Shown one piece after another: positions 1 through 11,919 of a DNA stretch of 64,000 bases; position 1 is the stretch's first letter; every line of letters begins with the position of its first letter. Source of the stretch: Schizophyllum amplum (Eukaryota; Basidiomycota; Agaricomycetes; Agaricales; Schizophyllaceae); NCBI GenBank assembly GCA_007026445.1, contig VDMD01000002.1, positions 3,038,001 to 3,102,000 of the forward strand, written 5' to 3'. The notes below the pieces were generated by a model. That model was not told the origin of the DNA. It saw only the letters and a program-made list of their open reading frames with translations, and made no database searches. A program made the translations under genes and the position numbers.

Positions 1-1108
1 CGAAAGGTATCGAGGTCATGGAAGGTATAATTACTGCAACGCTCATACATGGTCTCGTGTTGCTCACATCATGCCATTGTAGGTTCTGTGGAAGACATGT
101 CTGTAGTCGCGCGCGCCCTCGACAATTGCTACGGCGCATTCGTAAATCTCGACACCTACGCCCTCGGCGCTGAGGGCGAGATCCACACCGCTATACGTAT
201 TTACGAGGAAGCCTGCCGCACGCCTGGCTTTGCTCATCTAGTATGGAGCGGTCTGGATTACGGGAGTAAGGTATAATTGGCGCTGCCCTTCTTATCCTCG
301 CTGTGCTGCAAAAAGGCTGACGCGGTACCCCGCAGCTCGGCAACTTCGATCCCAAGTACGCGTGCGAGCAGCAGGACGCGAAGGGCATTGTCACAGAGTT
401 CCTACGCGGGCAGCCGACAACAGAACCCGCATGGACAGCGCTATCCTCGGGGGTGTACATGGAGATGTTGAACACAGTCAGCACCGTCTTGTATCCCGCT
501 TCTGCCAAGTCTTCCTGACATCCCTTTCTCAGCCCGTTTGCGGCCCCCTGCATCGCACCGCGGACGACGTCTCTGTGTTCGCCCTCCCGCTTGGCGAAGG
601 CCATATTCCAATGATAGCCCTAACGGACCTCGCGTGGTGGGCGCGGTACGCGTTTGACCAGCCAGCGCTGACCGCAGGGAAAGAGTTGCGCATCGCAAGT
701 GATGTTGTGTCCGGAAAGCGGTTGGCGCAAGTTTTTGCAGCGGTGTCGGGCGAGCGCGCGGTGTACCTGCCACTCAGTGCAGAGGAGTGGTTCGCGTGTA
801 TGAAGGATGCGGAGGCGCCACTGGTGCATGGGGCTGCAGTGGAGAAGGTCGATAAGGGACCAACTATTCGAGAATGCTTTGAAGGTTTTTGGAATTTGTG
901 GAAGGATGATGTCGTGCAGAAGGACATGCACTGGGTCCGGGAGGTGCATCCGAAGACGCTGGATCTGGAGGGATGGATGCGCGTGACGGGGTATGCGGGA
1001 AAATATAGACTGGATGTGCTGAAAAATGTGGAGGATGGTAAAGGTAGGATTCGGGCGGATAAAGAGAAGACAAAGGAGCGGGTGGAACGTGCGCTGCGCG
1101 CGACCTAG
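1..1108 (+). CDS. NmrA-like NAD(P)-binding reductase, 5' partial
   Basis: The 3' part of an NmrA-like (atypical short-chain dehydrogenase) protein. Its first exons, with the Rossmann glycine motif, lie before the window. Visible exons are 1-24, 83-270, 336-476 and 533-1108, joined by GT-AG introns. The reading frame starts with KGIEVMEG and continues with CYGAFVNLDTY, the segment after the second Rossmann strand in this family. WSGLDYG and WWARY match the downstream paralogue at 4918-6191. All three introns visible here sit at the same codon positions as in that paralogue, so the two are duplicates. The C-terminal part is the variable substrate domain. NmrA-like proteins bind NAD(P)(H) and act as reductases or redox sensors; the substrate here is unknown. 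Family is confident, function is inference. Confidence 0.85.
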
Positions 1109-1430
1109 TTTGTCAAAGCAAACATTCGTGCAGGAAAACTGTCTTTTTGGGCCATGGCGTATCGAGGCTCAAGCCAGATTTTACAGCAAGTTCATCTCAA
1201 CGCTAGGCTAAATATTGGGTGCATCATAGTATTGATCATAGCCTGAAGGCTGGATCCTAACTGCTGAGGGTGACAATGTCACGAATGTAACGCGTCAAGG
1301 AGGTCATGTGGCTTAAACGTGACTGAGGTCTACACGTGACTTGGATGTTGCGCGGCGGTAGCCGAGCCCGTTGATCTCAAATTGTTCTTGTCCTGAACTT
1401 CATCCTTCGACTTCCTTCGCTTCTCACATC
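1109..1430. other. Intergenic spacer
   Basis: A 322-bp gap between two plus-strand genes. It holds the 3' UTR of the NmrA-like gene and the promoter of the next gene. I see no ORF of note, RNA gene or clear repeat. Confidence 0.6.
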
Positions 1431-2628
1431 ATGCCTCGGAAGACTGCTACGTCTACCGCTGCCTCTACAGAGCCTCAGCAGGAGCCGAGGCGCTCAGCTC
1501 GCCTTGTAGCCCGACAAACGAGCTGCACTACCACAGTTATGACCGCGGAAAAGCAGGAAATCCACGCTAACAACGACAAGGGCGAGAACGACCAACCCTC
1601 TCAGAGGAAGATGACGTTAAGGAGTGCTACTTTGGTCAAGAAGGAGGATATTGACAGCAAGGTGACGAGGCCGAAGCGGCGCATCGCGAAGAAAGACGAG
1701 CCCGCCGTGCAGGAGACGAAGACGATCAAGAACGAGAAAAAGACAGTCAAAGAGGCAACGGCGCGGGCCGATACTATGAGCAAGACGAGGTCTACAACTG
1801 CAGCTTCTACGGTTACGCGCGCAGCCAAACGCAAAGCGGCGGTTGAGACTGAAGCTGCGGCACCACCAGCAAAGGTGAGCTGCTCGATCATGCCACATTG
1901 CACGGTTACTCACACATGTACTCCTTTGTAGCGTATTAGAAGCTCAACGAATGCCCGTGGTACCACGGGCAAGGCGCAACGTGTCACTGGAGGAGAGAGT
2001 CACGTCCGCTTCGATCTCGAGGACGGCAGCCCCGACCTGGAACCTTTATCATCCATCGTCACTCAAAAGCAACGCGCGAAGGCTGTTACTATTGAATTTC
2101 TCGCCAGCCAAGTACCGGATGCCCCAGAGGGCGATGTCCATGAAGTCACCTACTCGGCGAACGCCGTAGCCAACCTGCGGCCCAAAGCAAAGCGCCGGCC
2201 GCGCCGCCACGGCCGCAAAGTTTGGCGTTGGCCATTGATGTTTGTTCTCGGATTCATGGTCTACGCTGGGGACCTCCTCGAAGCACTTAATCTGAAGCCC
2301 AAGGAGGGCTACGGCGTCAATAACAATGCACTGGACAAGGTTTTATTGAAGCAATTCGGGATCGAGACTGGATGCGGCGTATCGCTGCAATCATCCAAAG
2401 GACGGGATATCTACATGCTCGTCGTTTCCTGCTCTGATACACCGGAGACACTGCCTTACCCTCAAGCGCGCATCCGACACTTCCAAGAGACGCTCAAGAC
2501 GGAGAAACTGCCCAAGGTCCTCACATACAAGCGTCCTGATGTACGTGGCAAATCTAACCATTGTAATGATGATCTCGCTGATGAACATCTTTCAGAGCGA
2601 GCGCCATGAAAGCAGGGGGCGCAAGTGA
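1431..2628 (+). CDS. Unrecognised basic, probably nuclear protein
   Basis: Three exons, 1431-1874, 1932-2540 and 2596-2628, give a 361-residue protein; both introns are phase 0 with GT-AG ends. I chose the ATG at 1431 because it is the first in frame and follows a CT-rich leader. Residues 1-150 are Lys/Arg/Thr/Ala-rich and low in complexity, with RRSARL and KRRIAKK motifs. A second basic cluster, RRPRRHGRK, sits near residue 245 and is a plausible nuclear localisation signal. A short hydrophobic run (LMFVLGFMVYAGDLL) follows, then a compact C-terminal segment with a regular hydrophobic pattern that looks folded. I do not recognise a family. It lies between two NmrA-like paralogues, and nothing in the sequence links it to them. 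Confidence 0.65.
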
Positions 2629-2949
2629 GGCCGCTGGCATTGAATCGTACCCAGCTTATTTATGGATCCATTCACGACATACATATACCCGACACGATCG
2701 ACGAGGCAGCATACGCAGGATTTGTTGATGCAGTATACTGCGGTCGACTTTAAGATTCACCGGTCACCGGTCACTGAATCGAGCTCAACGAGAATCAACA
2801 CCGTCGACGCGTGATACGGCACGTGCCTAAACGCGTCGCGTTCCCGATGACCTCATAGGTCACTAACATCCGTACCGGCTTGCTCTCTACCCTCATCTCG
2901 TTCACGCATTCGCTGCTCTGCTGGCAATCGCTTACAGTCAAAGAAGGAT
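2629..2949. other. Intergenic spacer
   Basis: A 321-bp gap between two plus-strand genes, with a pyrimidine-rich stretch just before the next start codon. No other feature is seen. Confidence 0.55.
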
Positions 2950-4300
2950 ATGGACCGTCAGTACAACCCCGCGGCAGACACGACGGCGAACGCTGTCCTT
3001 ATCCAGGAGTCCGGCTCTGTTGGCGCTAATCCCGGCTTCTTTGCGCGTATCCGCAACATCAACGACATTGCCCTCAACTCACTCTCCTCGCTGTTCGTGA
3101 AAAACTCTACCCGTCCTCAAAAACCCGATGCTCTCGTATACGATGACGATTCAGGGCGGACCTGCGGCTCGCTTGCAGCGGTTCCACACACCCGCCAGCT
3201 CGATTATACCTCCTACCCCTCCGAATACGACGAAGGAAGCGCGTCTCCAAGAACTCACTACTGCATGTCTGCTTTTGGCTCCTCTGCTTCCTCTAAATCG
3301 TCTGGCTCCGACCGCGATCTGACGCCTCCTCTGACGCCGGATTTCCCGAATAAATCCTTCGACGAAGAACGATCGTCTCTTGCACTAGCTGATGATCGTT
3401 TCCCTGACGAGCTTCAAGTAAGCCCGTCTCCCCCACCACATCCGCCCGAAGTCAAGGAAGGAAAGAAACCCGAGCGCCACATCGTGAGTCTACCTTATGT
3501 AGTGTGATCTGTGGGTTCTGATCATTCCTTCTCCCTACTCCTTCCAGTGCTTTGATACTCTCATCGAAGATTACCCGAGCTATCCGAACTCGCCCGTCCC
3601 GAATACACCTTCTGTCGTCGATGACTCCGCCGAATGGGTCGGTTTGGAATACACCATCGAACTCAGCACGCGCGAGCGACATATCTCTGATAGCGTCGCG
3701 CATACGGCTGGTGGTGAACACTCCAAAGTACGTCTTGTGAGTAAGTCCTCGTGTCTTCGTATGCTGATTGTCTGCGCGTCATCCAGAGCCGTGAATCGTG
3801 GGCCGCCATACATGTCGGCACGCTGCACCCCATTGTTGAAGAGGAAGAATACATGCGCTGGGTCCATTGGCACCGTTATCTCGATCAGCTGGACAACAGA
3901 CGCCGACACAGAAAGGGGTTCGCCTTTCGCGCACGTGCTCGAGACGTGTCGATGCTGTACCTAGAAGAATTCAGATTACGCGACATCATGTACCGCCTGG
4001 TCAGTCATACTTTCGTATGGAGAGGCGCTCGTCGTGGCCTTACTCTGGACATCCACAGAAGCCGACTCAAGCTGTCCAGGACAAGCTGAACGAAAGGCTT
4101 GCGCTTGTTATGGAGCTTCGTCCGGTAAGCGGTACCGTTCGGCAAGCATAGTCGTTGATCTAAGCTGATATCGCTTGTAGGATCCATACCATCCGCCTCA
4201 GAAGCATACAGACGGCTGGTTCCTCAAGCGGTCTCGCTCGATATCCTGTCTGGCGGAGCTGCATGGATCGTCCGACGCAGAGGAAGAGAGAGCCCACTAA
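2950..4300 (+). CDS. Unrecognised five-exon protein
   Basis: Exons 2950-3483, 3548-3727, 3787-3999, 4059-4124 and 4181-4300 join in phase 0 to give 370 residues. The fourth exon (22 codons) is supported by a stop-free join and by branch/acceptor signals at both flanking introns. The first half is Ser/Pro/Asp-rich and probably disordered, with a DLTPPLTPDFP motif that resembles proline-directed phosphorylation sites. From about residue 205 the sequence looks folded (WVGLEYTIELS, then ESWAAIHVGTLHPIVEEEEY) and is rich in Trp, Tyr and charged residues. The tail is basic and then acidic. I do not recognise a domain and give no function. It is probably a real gene because five exons stay open with consistent phases. 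Confidence 0.65.
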
Positions 4301-4917
4301 GTGTGACTTGTGCATCTTGTATATTGTTTAAATCGGTTGATTATCTCTTCGTTTTTCCAACAACGTCGGTCCTCAAAGTCCTCCGTGTCTTCTTGTATTC
4401 TCGTTTGCTTGATCTTGCGCCGGCCGTCTGCTTCGCATCGCCGTAACTCGATGTAGCGGACGCCGCTTTCTATCTAGAGATTTGTAACGAGCACGAACGG
4501 CTCACAGCGACTGCCAACCACGGATGAGTATGAGATGCGCGGCAGGTCACCACGGAGAAGTTCTCTCGGTGAGTTTTTTGTGATTCTTCCGCTTACGGAT
4601 GGGGAAGTGCATCATGGATTCTGACGAACATACAGGCAAGTACGCAGTGTCGTCTGTGCTTCTGTAAGCAGCGGCACAGGCCATCGCCGATGCCGCACTC
4701 GCCTCGATCCCAGGCGCCAGGTTACTTACACGCAAGCACGCACAGCGTGAGTGCTTTTATAGGACAGGCGGACTTGAGCTAGCCGGTACGCCGCCGTGGA
4801 GGAGACTGTTTGAGGACGATAGCTCTCAGCGCCGCCGCCGCCGCCGTCGACTCAGCACGGCCATATATATCAAGGCAAAACCGGGTCGCTTGCATCGAGC
4901 AACGACGGGCAGAAGCA
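4301..4917. other. Intergenic region with GC-trinucleotide run
   Basis: A 617-bp spacer. It carries a short (GCC)n run at about 4830-4847 and ends in the TATA-containing promoter of the NmrA-like gene. ORFs here are short, lack splice logic and were not accepted. Confidence 0.5.
4862..4871 (+). promoter_or_regulatory. TATA box of NmrA-like gene
   Basis: CATATATATC lies about 50 bp upstream of the ATG at 4918, the normal spacing for a fungal TATA element. Inferred from position and sequence only. Confidence 0.5.
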
Positions 4918-6191
4918 ATGCACTTGACCCCAAAGCGTGTTCTAGTCATAGGCGGTACAGGTGCACAGTGAGTGCTCTGTAAGGCCGAATCTTTGTTGAA
5001 CGCTGAATGAGCGCACATAGGGGCATGCATGTCATTCCTGCGATTTTGCGCCCTGCTGAAGATGGCACGCCCTCGCCGTACGTGGTGCGCGTGTTGACAC
5101 GCGATCCTCAGAGTCGCAGAGCACGAGAGTTGATCTGTATGGGTGCCGAATGTGTGCAAGGTAAGCAAGAGCTTGTCGCTACTTTCCTAGCTGACCTCAT
5201 TCGGTACTTCAGGACGCTTTGACAACGCGCGCGACGTAGAGATCGCTTTACATGGTTGCTATGCTACCTTCGTCAACACGGACACGTATACTGTCGGCGC
5301 GCGAAGGGAGTTGTTCGCAGCCATAAAAATCTACGAGGCTGCCAAGCGCACACCGACCATGCGCCATCTCATATGGAGCGGACTGGATTATGGCGCCAAG
5401 GTCACACAAACAGCCTATTCATTTTTCGTGTGGACGTTGACAGTCAGACAGCTCGGACATCATGCAGTGGGGTACAAGACGGAGCATCACGACGCCAAAG
5501 GCGCCTTCTTCGAGTATCTGCGTGTCCAACCTTCCGCTGCGGGTAGCGACGGCCTTGCCTGGACGTCGATATCGTCCGGTGTATATATGGAGATGCTTAA
5601 CTACGTAGGTCTATTGAGATGCCCACTCCTTGCGCGTTTGCTGACACCTCTCAGCCTCTCTGTGGCCCACTGTCTCGTCGTGCAGATGGTACTTTCGTCT
5701 TCGCTGCTCCCATCGAGGACGGTCGCATGCCCATGATCGCACTTGACGACCTCGGTTGGTGGGCACGCTACACCCTCGACAACCGCTGCACGACGTCCGG
5801 CGCCGAGCTGCGAGTTGCCAGCGATATGGTTGGCTGGGATGACCTGGCCGCGACCTTTGCACGCGTGACGGGACAGCCCGCAGTCCACGTCCCGTTGATC
5901 ATCGACGACTGGCTAGCCTGTCTGATCGGGCACGACCGGCTTGTAGCGAATGAAGGCGGAACGACGACGACAATCGCGGACAGTTTTTCGGGATTCTGGA
6001 GCCTGTGGCGGGATCGTTTGGTGCAGCGCGACATGGAATGGGTGCGCAGTGTATACCCAGGGACGCATAGCTTGGAAATGTGGATGCGCGAGACGGGGTA
6101 TACTGGGCGAATCGGCTCGAACGCGCTGAAGAATGCGGAGGATGGGAAAGCGCGGCTGCTACCCAATGTCACCATTACGGCGACCTTGTAA
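4918..6191 (+). CDS. NmrA-like NAD(P)-binding reductase
   Basis: Complete five-exon gene: 4918-4967, 5021-5160, 5213-5400, 5452-5604 and 5655-6191, 355 residues. Residues 7-18 (RVLVIGGTGAQG) form the first Rossmann strand and the GxxGxxG dinucleotide-binding loop of the NmrA/atypical SDR family. RVLTRD after the second strand suggests a basic residue near the cofactor 2'-phosphate, which would favour NADP(H). CYATFVNTD, WSGLDYG and WWARY are shared with the truncated paralogue at 1-1108, and the intron positions are the same. The C-terminal third is the substrate or partner-binding region. It is convergent with the SET gene, whose stop codon begins only 20 bp away. Function is either a small-molecule reductase or an NmrA-type regulator; the sequence does not decide. 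Confidence 0.9.
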
Positions 6192-6211
6192 ACAGACTGG
6201 TGATAGATATC

Positions 6212-7401
6212 TCAATGAGTCGTGGTTATTCGTGTCGCTGCCAAGTTCAGTCCCGTTTGCCGGGCCAGCTCTGTGTTGGTAAAGTTGGCCTGTCTGCCTC
6301 GGATTGCGATCTCCCATCTTCGTGCCTTCTCCTTATATTCGGCGGCGCGATCTTCGTGTCCAAGGGCGATGTTTGCTATGACAAGGAAAAGAGCGTGCTC
6401 GACGTACTCGCCAAGTAGCTGCAAGCCTTCTGCTTCGAGGAGCGCTATCTGTTCTTCACAGACGACACATATCTTCTCCGGTGGCATGTGAAGGGTCACG
6501 GAGGTATCGACTCTCGCGCGCCGTACGTCGGATATGTCCGAGTTTGCACAAGCTAAGCAGGTGCAGCAGAAACCGTAAGATTGTAGAGCCTGACGGCGCA
6601 TCGATGTCCTCTCGAGGAGGTTTGCGCAGTATGAGACGTGAATTTCTTCGTCGGCGGCTATGCGCCGCGTCGCATAGACATGCAACATGAACGAATGGAG
6701 GTCGAAATGATATGCGGCACTGGGACAGCAGCTGTGAGGGGGCGACGGTCTCTGTTGGGCATCAGCTGTCGATGCGTGGAGGTAGCTACGCACCTATGAT
6801 TTATGCGCGATGCATTGGCGAAAACACCGACGTATGCAGGGTCATCCGGTTCCCGTGCAAAGATCATAGTGTCACCCAAGCCAATGCCGTTCGTCCTGAA
6901 GATGCCCAGAGATCGACCGATGAGGGGGTCGCCACTGTAGCAATTCGCCAGTGCGAAGAATGAGGTACGCGTAGCAGCGTCCATCCGCTCTACCAGACCC
7001 TCGAGCAGTTTCCTATTGTCCACGCCCAGTACACTGGCGGGTGCTACGGCCAGCGGTCTTTCCGAGAGGATGAGATCGCCCGCTTGCATTTCGTGGCGAG
7101 AAAATAGACCTAGACCGGCGCTTGGATTCGAGGACTTCCGAATATAGTAAGATTGATCTGCTGTAGGCGTTATAGGACGAGGGCATTGGGGGAGGGCATT
7201 CAGCATGGCATGAGTGTAATCGTCGAGGAGGCACGTCGTCGCTAGTGAAGCGGACCCTGGAGCAGATCGTTGAGCGACGTCTGTATCATCTCCTAAGGAC
7301 ACAATAGTCAACCCCAGGCTACTATCAAGAGCCATGTCGAGTACTGGAAAATCAAGAGTGTAGACCTCTGTCGCGCGCGCCTCTGTCGTGGCGTCAGACA
7401 A
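6212..7401 (-). CDS. SET-domain protein (SMYD-like, no MYND finger)
   Basis: Two exons, 7401-6794 and 6731-6212, give 375 residues. The SET domain begins near residue 85 (YYIRKSSNPSAGLGLFS, the GxG cofactor-binding turn) and includes the split motif NHSCCPSA, created by splicing at about residue 202. It continues with RRIAADEEIHVSYC. A Cys-rich post-SET element, GFCCTCLAC, follows near residue 250. This order matches SMYD-type and similar fungal lysine methyltransferases that use S-adenosylmethionine. There is no MYND zinc finger between the two halves of the SET domain. The N-terminal 80 residues are not conserved to my eye. The target protein is unknown. Confidence 0.88.
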
Positions 7402-7514
7402 GAGACGATAGCTCCTTTAGGCTTTGGGTCAAATGTCACACCCACTGATCCGTGACGGTCACAGAAGTCCATAAATTATCCACAAGCCCAACATTACATA
7501 AGGAAACGACCTGC

Positions 7515-10040
7515 TCAGTCGCTGTCGCTGTCACTATCGCTCTCCTCCTCGCTGCTCCGGTCGTCGTCGGTGCTGCTCTCATCATCATCATCATCGTACT
7601 CGCCAATGGGTTTGACCTTCCCACCGCGCATGACTGCCATCTGCCCTGCGAGCGAGTCCTCCTCCGGGTCTGAGATATCGTCCTCCTCTTCGTCTCGCTC
7701 CTCGGCGTTCAGCGCGCTCACGTCGTCGATCTTGAGCTAGGAGATAGTTGTACTTCGTAAGCATTCGCGATCACCGATGCTAGGACATAAAATACGTACC
7801 ACGATGTCCTGCTCCTGGAACTCCCCGATGTAGGTGTCACTGAGCAGCCGCACGGACCAGTGGAACTCGCCGACGTTCGGCGGCGCCTGGAACTGGATCT
7901 TGTACGACCGATAGTCTGCGTCGCTTGCGTAAGGTACGTCCATCACCTTGAGCGGCGGCACGACCATCTTGTGCTGCCGCGGGTCGGCGAGAATGAGATA
8001 GAATGCGGGCTTGCGTGGCTATCGGATTACATGAGCTGAGGAATCGGCGACAGAGAACCAACGGCTACACACCAAAGGCCACAAAGGCGCATGCGCCAGA
8101 CCAGACTCCGGTGCGCCAATCGTCTCTAGGCTCTCCGCGTCGGTCTTGCCGATGAGGAAGTCATACTCGCGCTGCTCGGTTCTCTTCGCAGAGGCCTTGC
8201 TGTCGTCTTTCTCGACCGGCGGCGCACCCAGGGGTGGCCGCAGGCGCAACTTCGCAACCAGATGAACGATGGAAGAAGGCGTGACGATACGCTCGCCGAT
8301 GACTGCATTTTGATCAGGACACCAATGACACGGATGCAACTGTGAATTCATACCTCGGAACCGCGCCTCCACGATCTCAGCCTTGCCCCATGTCTCCGCG
8401 GCCTTCTTGACATCCGCTACGCGGGTATCACCGGCGCCGTCCAACTTCTTGATCAGTCCTGCGACGTTCTGGTCTGCGCCTGTGAGGGTTTTGATATCGC
8501 TGGATGTCACGCTGGGGTACTGCAGCAACTGCTGCTCCGCGGTTGTCAGAGGGGGCGACGGAAGGACAGCCTGGGCGAGAGACGCTTGAAGACCAACGAT
8601 CGCCGCTGTTGGCAGGTACCAGCTTCGGGTTATGGCGATTGTTTGCAGAGCCGACAGGAGGAGAGGGGAGGCGAGGAGCAGCTGTTCCTGTTCTGATTTA
8701 CAAAATAAGCATGCATGTCGATATCCAGAGATGTGACGATTATACCTTTCTTCAGATCAGCATCCGTAACGTCAAGGCGCGCGAGGTGGCTGTAGATAAG
8801 CACAAGCGCGCGCTTCTGCTGCTCATCCGCAGCGCCCGTGCCGATCCAGCTCTCCCACTTCTTCTCGCCGCCGACGTTCTCGATGAGTGCCCTCTCAAGG
8901 TCTTTCAGCGCGGCGGCCTTCTCCGCAGCGCCCTTGACCGGGGTGCGCTCGAATTGGTATGCCTTCACGAGGATCTGCAGGATGGCCTGTTCCGAGGCTG
9001 TGCCTTCCGTGAGACTCTTAAAGAACGCGGCCGCGCTCCTAGCCTGGATGCCGTCCTTCGTCTTGGCACTGTTGGTGGTGGACCATTTGTACTGAAGACT
9101 CGTTTATTGGAGAACACCCATGTAGCGTTGAATTCGACGTACCACAAGGCAAGGAAGGCCGACGAGGAGGATGAGGGCGTAGAAGCCGAGAACGAAGATA
9201 TTGTTTTGGGTGCTGATGACCCACTCAGGGATGGCGATGCCGACGGTGGTCTGCTGGGGACCGTCGGGGTCATTGTACTTCTGCCAGTTCTCGCGGGTGA
9301 CTTCGTCGGTGAGCCTGAAGATCGGGGGCGTCAGTGAGAGGAGCCCTGAGAAAGCAGTAGTCGCACGTACGACTTGTAAGCTTTGGTGATCTTGACGAAG
9401 CGGTCCTGAATCATGTCGAGGGTCTCCTCGGCGCTCTCCTTGATCTTGTCGGGGTGGCTGTAGGGTAAACATGAGGGGATGTACGGCTGATTCACGGCGC
9501 AGCACGCACTAAAGCTTCGACAACTTCTTGTAATGGGACTTGATTTCCTTCTCGGTGACATCCTGCAGCGCAGCGCATGAGTATACTGCTTTCGTGACTC
9601 CTTAAGATCACGCACCCTTGCAATACCGAGTATCTCAAAAGGGTCGTACAGGGTGTTCTCCGTGGTTGCATTCGCGACTTTGTATACCAGAGCCGCCACG
9701 GCGGCCCAGCCAAGGCCAAGCACGACGTATCTGGAAAGAGTGAGACATTGCAGTGCAGCCATCTTCAGTCCGCGCACCTCTTCCTGAATGTGACACTGGG
9801 CATCCGGCTTTTCAACCGCTTCTGGTTGTCGCGGCAAGGTGCGCAGGTGCAGCCTTCCTTCCGGTTGACATGCTTCTTGGCTATTTCAAGGGATCAATAT
9901 CCATATACCATACTTTTGAGACTATACTTACTTTTGGGAGTCAGAACAGATATAGTCAAGGGTACCAGAATAAGGACGAGAACACTGAGGGCGAAGTACG
10001 CCGCCATGTTCCCCGACTCATCGTAGCTGTAGTTCGCCAT
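7515..10040 (-). CDS. SEC63: SEC63, ER translocation J-domain protein
   Basis: Eleven exons (10040-9932, 9880-9778, 9730-9616, 9562-9510, 9457-9371, 9314-9143, 9091-8746, 8692-8354, 8302-8073, 8018-7800, 7736-7515) encode 664 residues, close to yeast Sec63 (663). Order: a membrane segment at about 13-34; a Cys-rich linker (CTCAPC); a second membrane segment (about 71-89); a lumenal J domain with intact HPD near residue 127, split by introns around KLYHPDK; a third membrane segment (FVLGFYALILLVGLPCLV); then the Sec63 helical and FN3-like cytosolic domain and a strongly acidic tail. Sec63 recruits Hsp70 (BiP/Kar2) to the Sec61 channel for post-translational import, and the acidic tail binds Sec62 in yeast. 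It shares a short divergent promoter with the coilin gene. Confidence 0.95.
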
Positions 10041-10259
10041 GCTGGCGCGGGTTCGCGGACGGCGGGGGCAGTGAAAGAAGGGACACGCTCAGGCTGGAGG
10101 CGCACAAGGAGCGTTTGCCAGTGGGCGGCGATGGGGGCGGAGGACAAGGTGTGATCGCGCCGACGTGTCCCTCCGCGTTCATGTGTCGCGGCGTGACACA
10201 GGCCCCTCGGTCACGCGACGTGTGACAGGCGCTTGTTCAAAACCACCATCACTGGGAAC
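10041..10259. promoter_or_regulatory. Divergent promoter, SEC63 / coilin
   Basis: Only 219 bp separate the two start codons, so both promoters must lie here. No clear TATA box is visible. Confidence 0.5.
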
Positions 10260-11919
10260 ATGCGCGTCAAGCTGCAGTGTCTGCCGCCGCTGCCCGCACT
10301 GAAGCTGTGGTTTGCAGTAGATCTGGATACTGTGGGGGATCTCAAGACGTCGCTCGCGAAAAACGTGCCCGGGCTGGGTGCCTCAAAAACTGGCCTGCGG
10401 GTGCTTTTGGACGACTTTGAGCTGCTAGACTGGCAGGCGACGCGGGAATTACTCCGCGATGGGGACCTGCTTGTGATCAAGCAAGCAGAAAGCAATGGTG
10501 CCCCATCTTCATCTCTTGCTCAATCATCATCCAATGCTCAACCGAAGAAAGCCGGTCAGTAGTTTTTCTATACTGGTATATGATGTCGCGCACGCTAATC
10601 TTCCCAGTCAGTGGGATGAAGCGGAAGCGCTCCCCTTCAACTAGCTCGTCTAGCGACACATCGTCCGACAGCTCGTCCTCTGATAGCTCAGATGACACGT
10701 CGGACGACACCGACTCAGATTCTGACTCTTCTTCTTCTTCGTCCGATTCCTCGTCCGACAGCGACGGCGCTCCTTTGATGGCGAGCTCGAAGAGGCCGAT
10801 GAAAGCACCCGCCCCGAAAAAGCCTGCCCTGTAAGTCAACTCATATCCGTAGTCTCTATCATTCGACTTGTCTGACAAAATCATAGAACAAAACCGCCTC
10901 CCATGGCACCTCCCGGACAGGGTAAAAACGCCACCCGCGAACGCAATCGCCGACGACGCGAGCAGCGCAAACGGCAGTCTGAGGGCGATAGCGCACCCGT
11001 GGCCGGAGCGCCGAAAGTCCTGTCTGTCGCGAATGGCATCACGCTAGGCAGCGGACCGCAGGCACTAGCCAGGCCAAGCGAGTGGCACCAGCCCGTCGAC
11101 CTCACGGAGCTGACCATGTTCTCGCTGAGAAATAAGAACAAGAGCAAGAATTTCCGCAAGAATCTGAAGCCGCCGGTGGGCCCGAGGAGGATTGTGTTCG
11201 CGGACGAGGCCTCGGTTGAAGAGCCACCGACTATCTTCGCTGAAGACCCAGCGACGTCGCGGCTCGCGCAAGCGCCACTTCAGCGCCCCGCCTCCGGACA
11301 GACTCACCTCCCGCGCCTCGTCCCGCCCTCGGAGCGGACTGATTTACCGCCGAATGTGTTCGTGACGAGCATCGATGTGGAGGCGGGGGCATGGAACTCT
11401 AACGGCGGTGCCCAGTGGCAGGAGCAGTCCTACGTCGATGAGCAGCCCTACGTCGAAAAACCATCTTACGTCGACGAGGATCAACAAATGGCCGACGCAG
11501 CCGACGTGCAGCTGTCCTACGACCTCGTTGCGCCCCCCGCCAAGCCCGCATCAACGGACCCCGCCTGGGACACCCTCGCACAAAAATACGCATCCTCGGC
11601 CTCGCAGCTGCTCTCGGGCCCAGACCAAGTGAAGGCAGGCGCGTACGTCGGGTGGACGTCGCTGGAGCTCAACCCGGTGACGATGACACCGGAGATGGTG
11701 GTCGTGCTGGCGAGGGTGATGAGGGTGGATGCGAGCGGGGAGGGGGACGACGCGAGAAGCGCGACGTTGACTGTGCGCCGTGTGCCGCGGCCGCAGGAGG
11801 GCGAGGCGCACGGGCTGTTGGTGAATGTGGTGGAGGAGGATGCGGAGGGGCAGGGAGAGGAAGAAGAGGTGTATACGCTGCGGGATGCGGTGGATGGGGG
11901 GTGGCGGGTGCTTCCGTAG
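10260..11919 (+). CDS. Coilin-like nuclear body protein
   Basis: Three exons, 10260-10554, 10608-10830 and 10887-11919, encode 516 residues. Residues 1-80 (MRVKLQCLPPLP, TVGDLKTSL, LLDDFELL) match the ubiquitin-like N-terminal self-association domain of coilin. A Ser/Asp-rich tract and a basic KRKR segment follow, as in metazoan coilins. A second basic run (RERNRRRREQRKRQ) starts near residue 180. The C-terminal third has the Tudor-like coilin fold signature GAYVGWTSLELNPVTMTPE followed by beta-rich sequence. Coilin organises Cajal bodies and binds snRNP components. Identity rests on domain order and these motifs, since coilins diverge strongly. The stop codon lies inside the first unit of a 19-bp tandem repeat. 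Confidence 0.8.
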
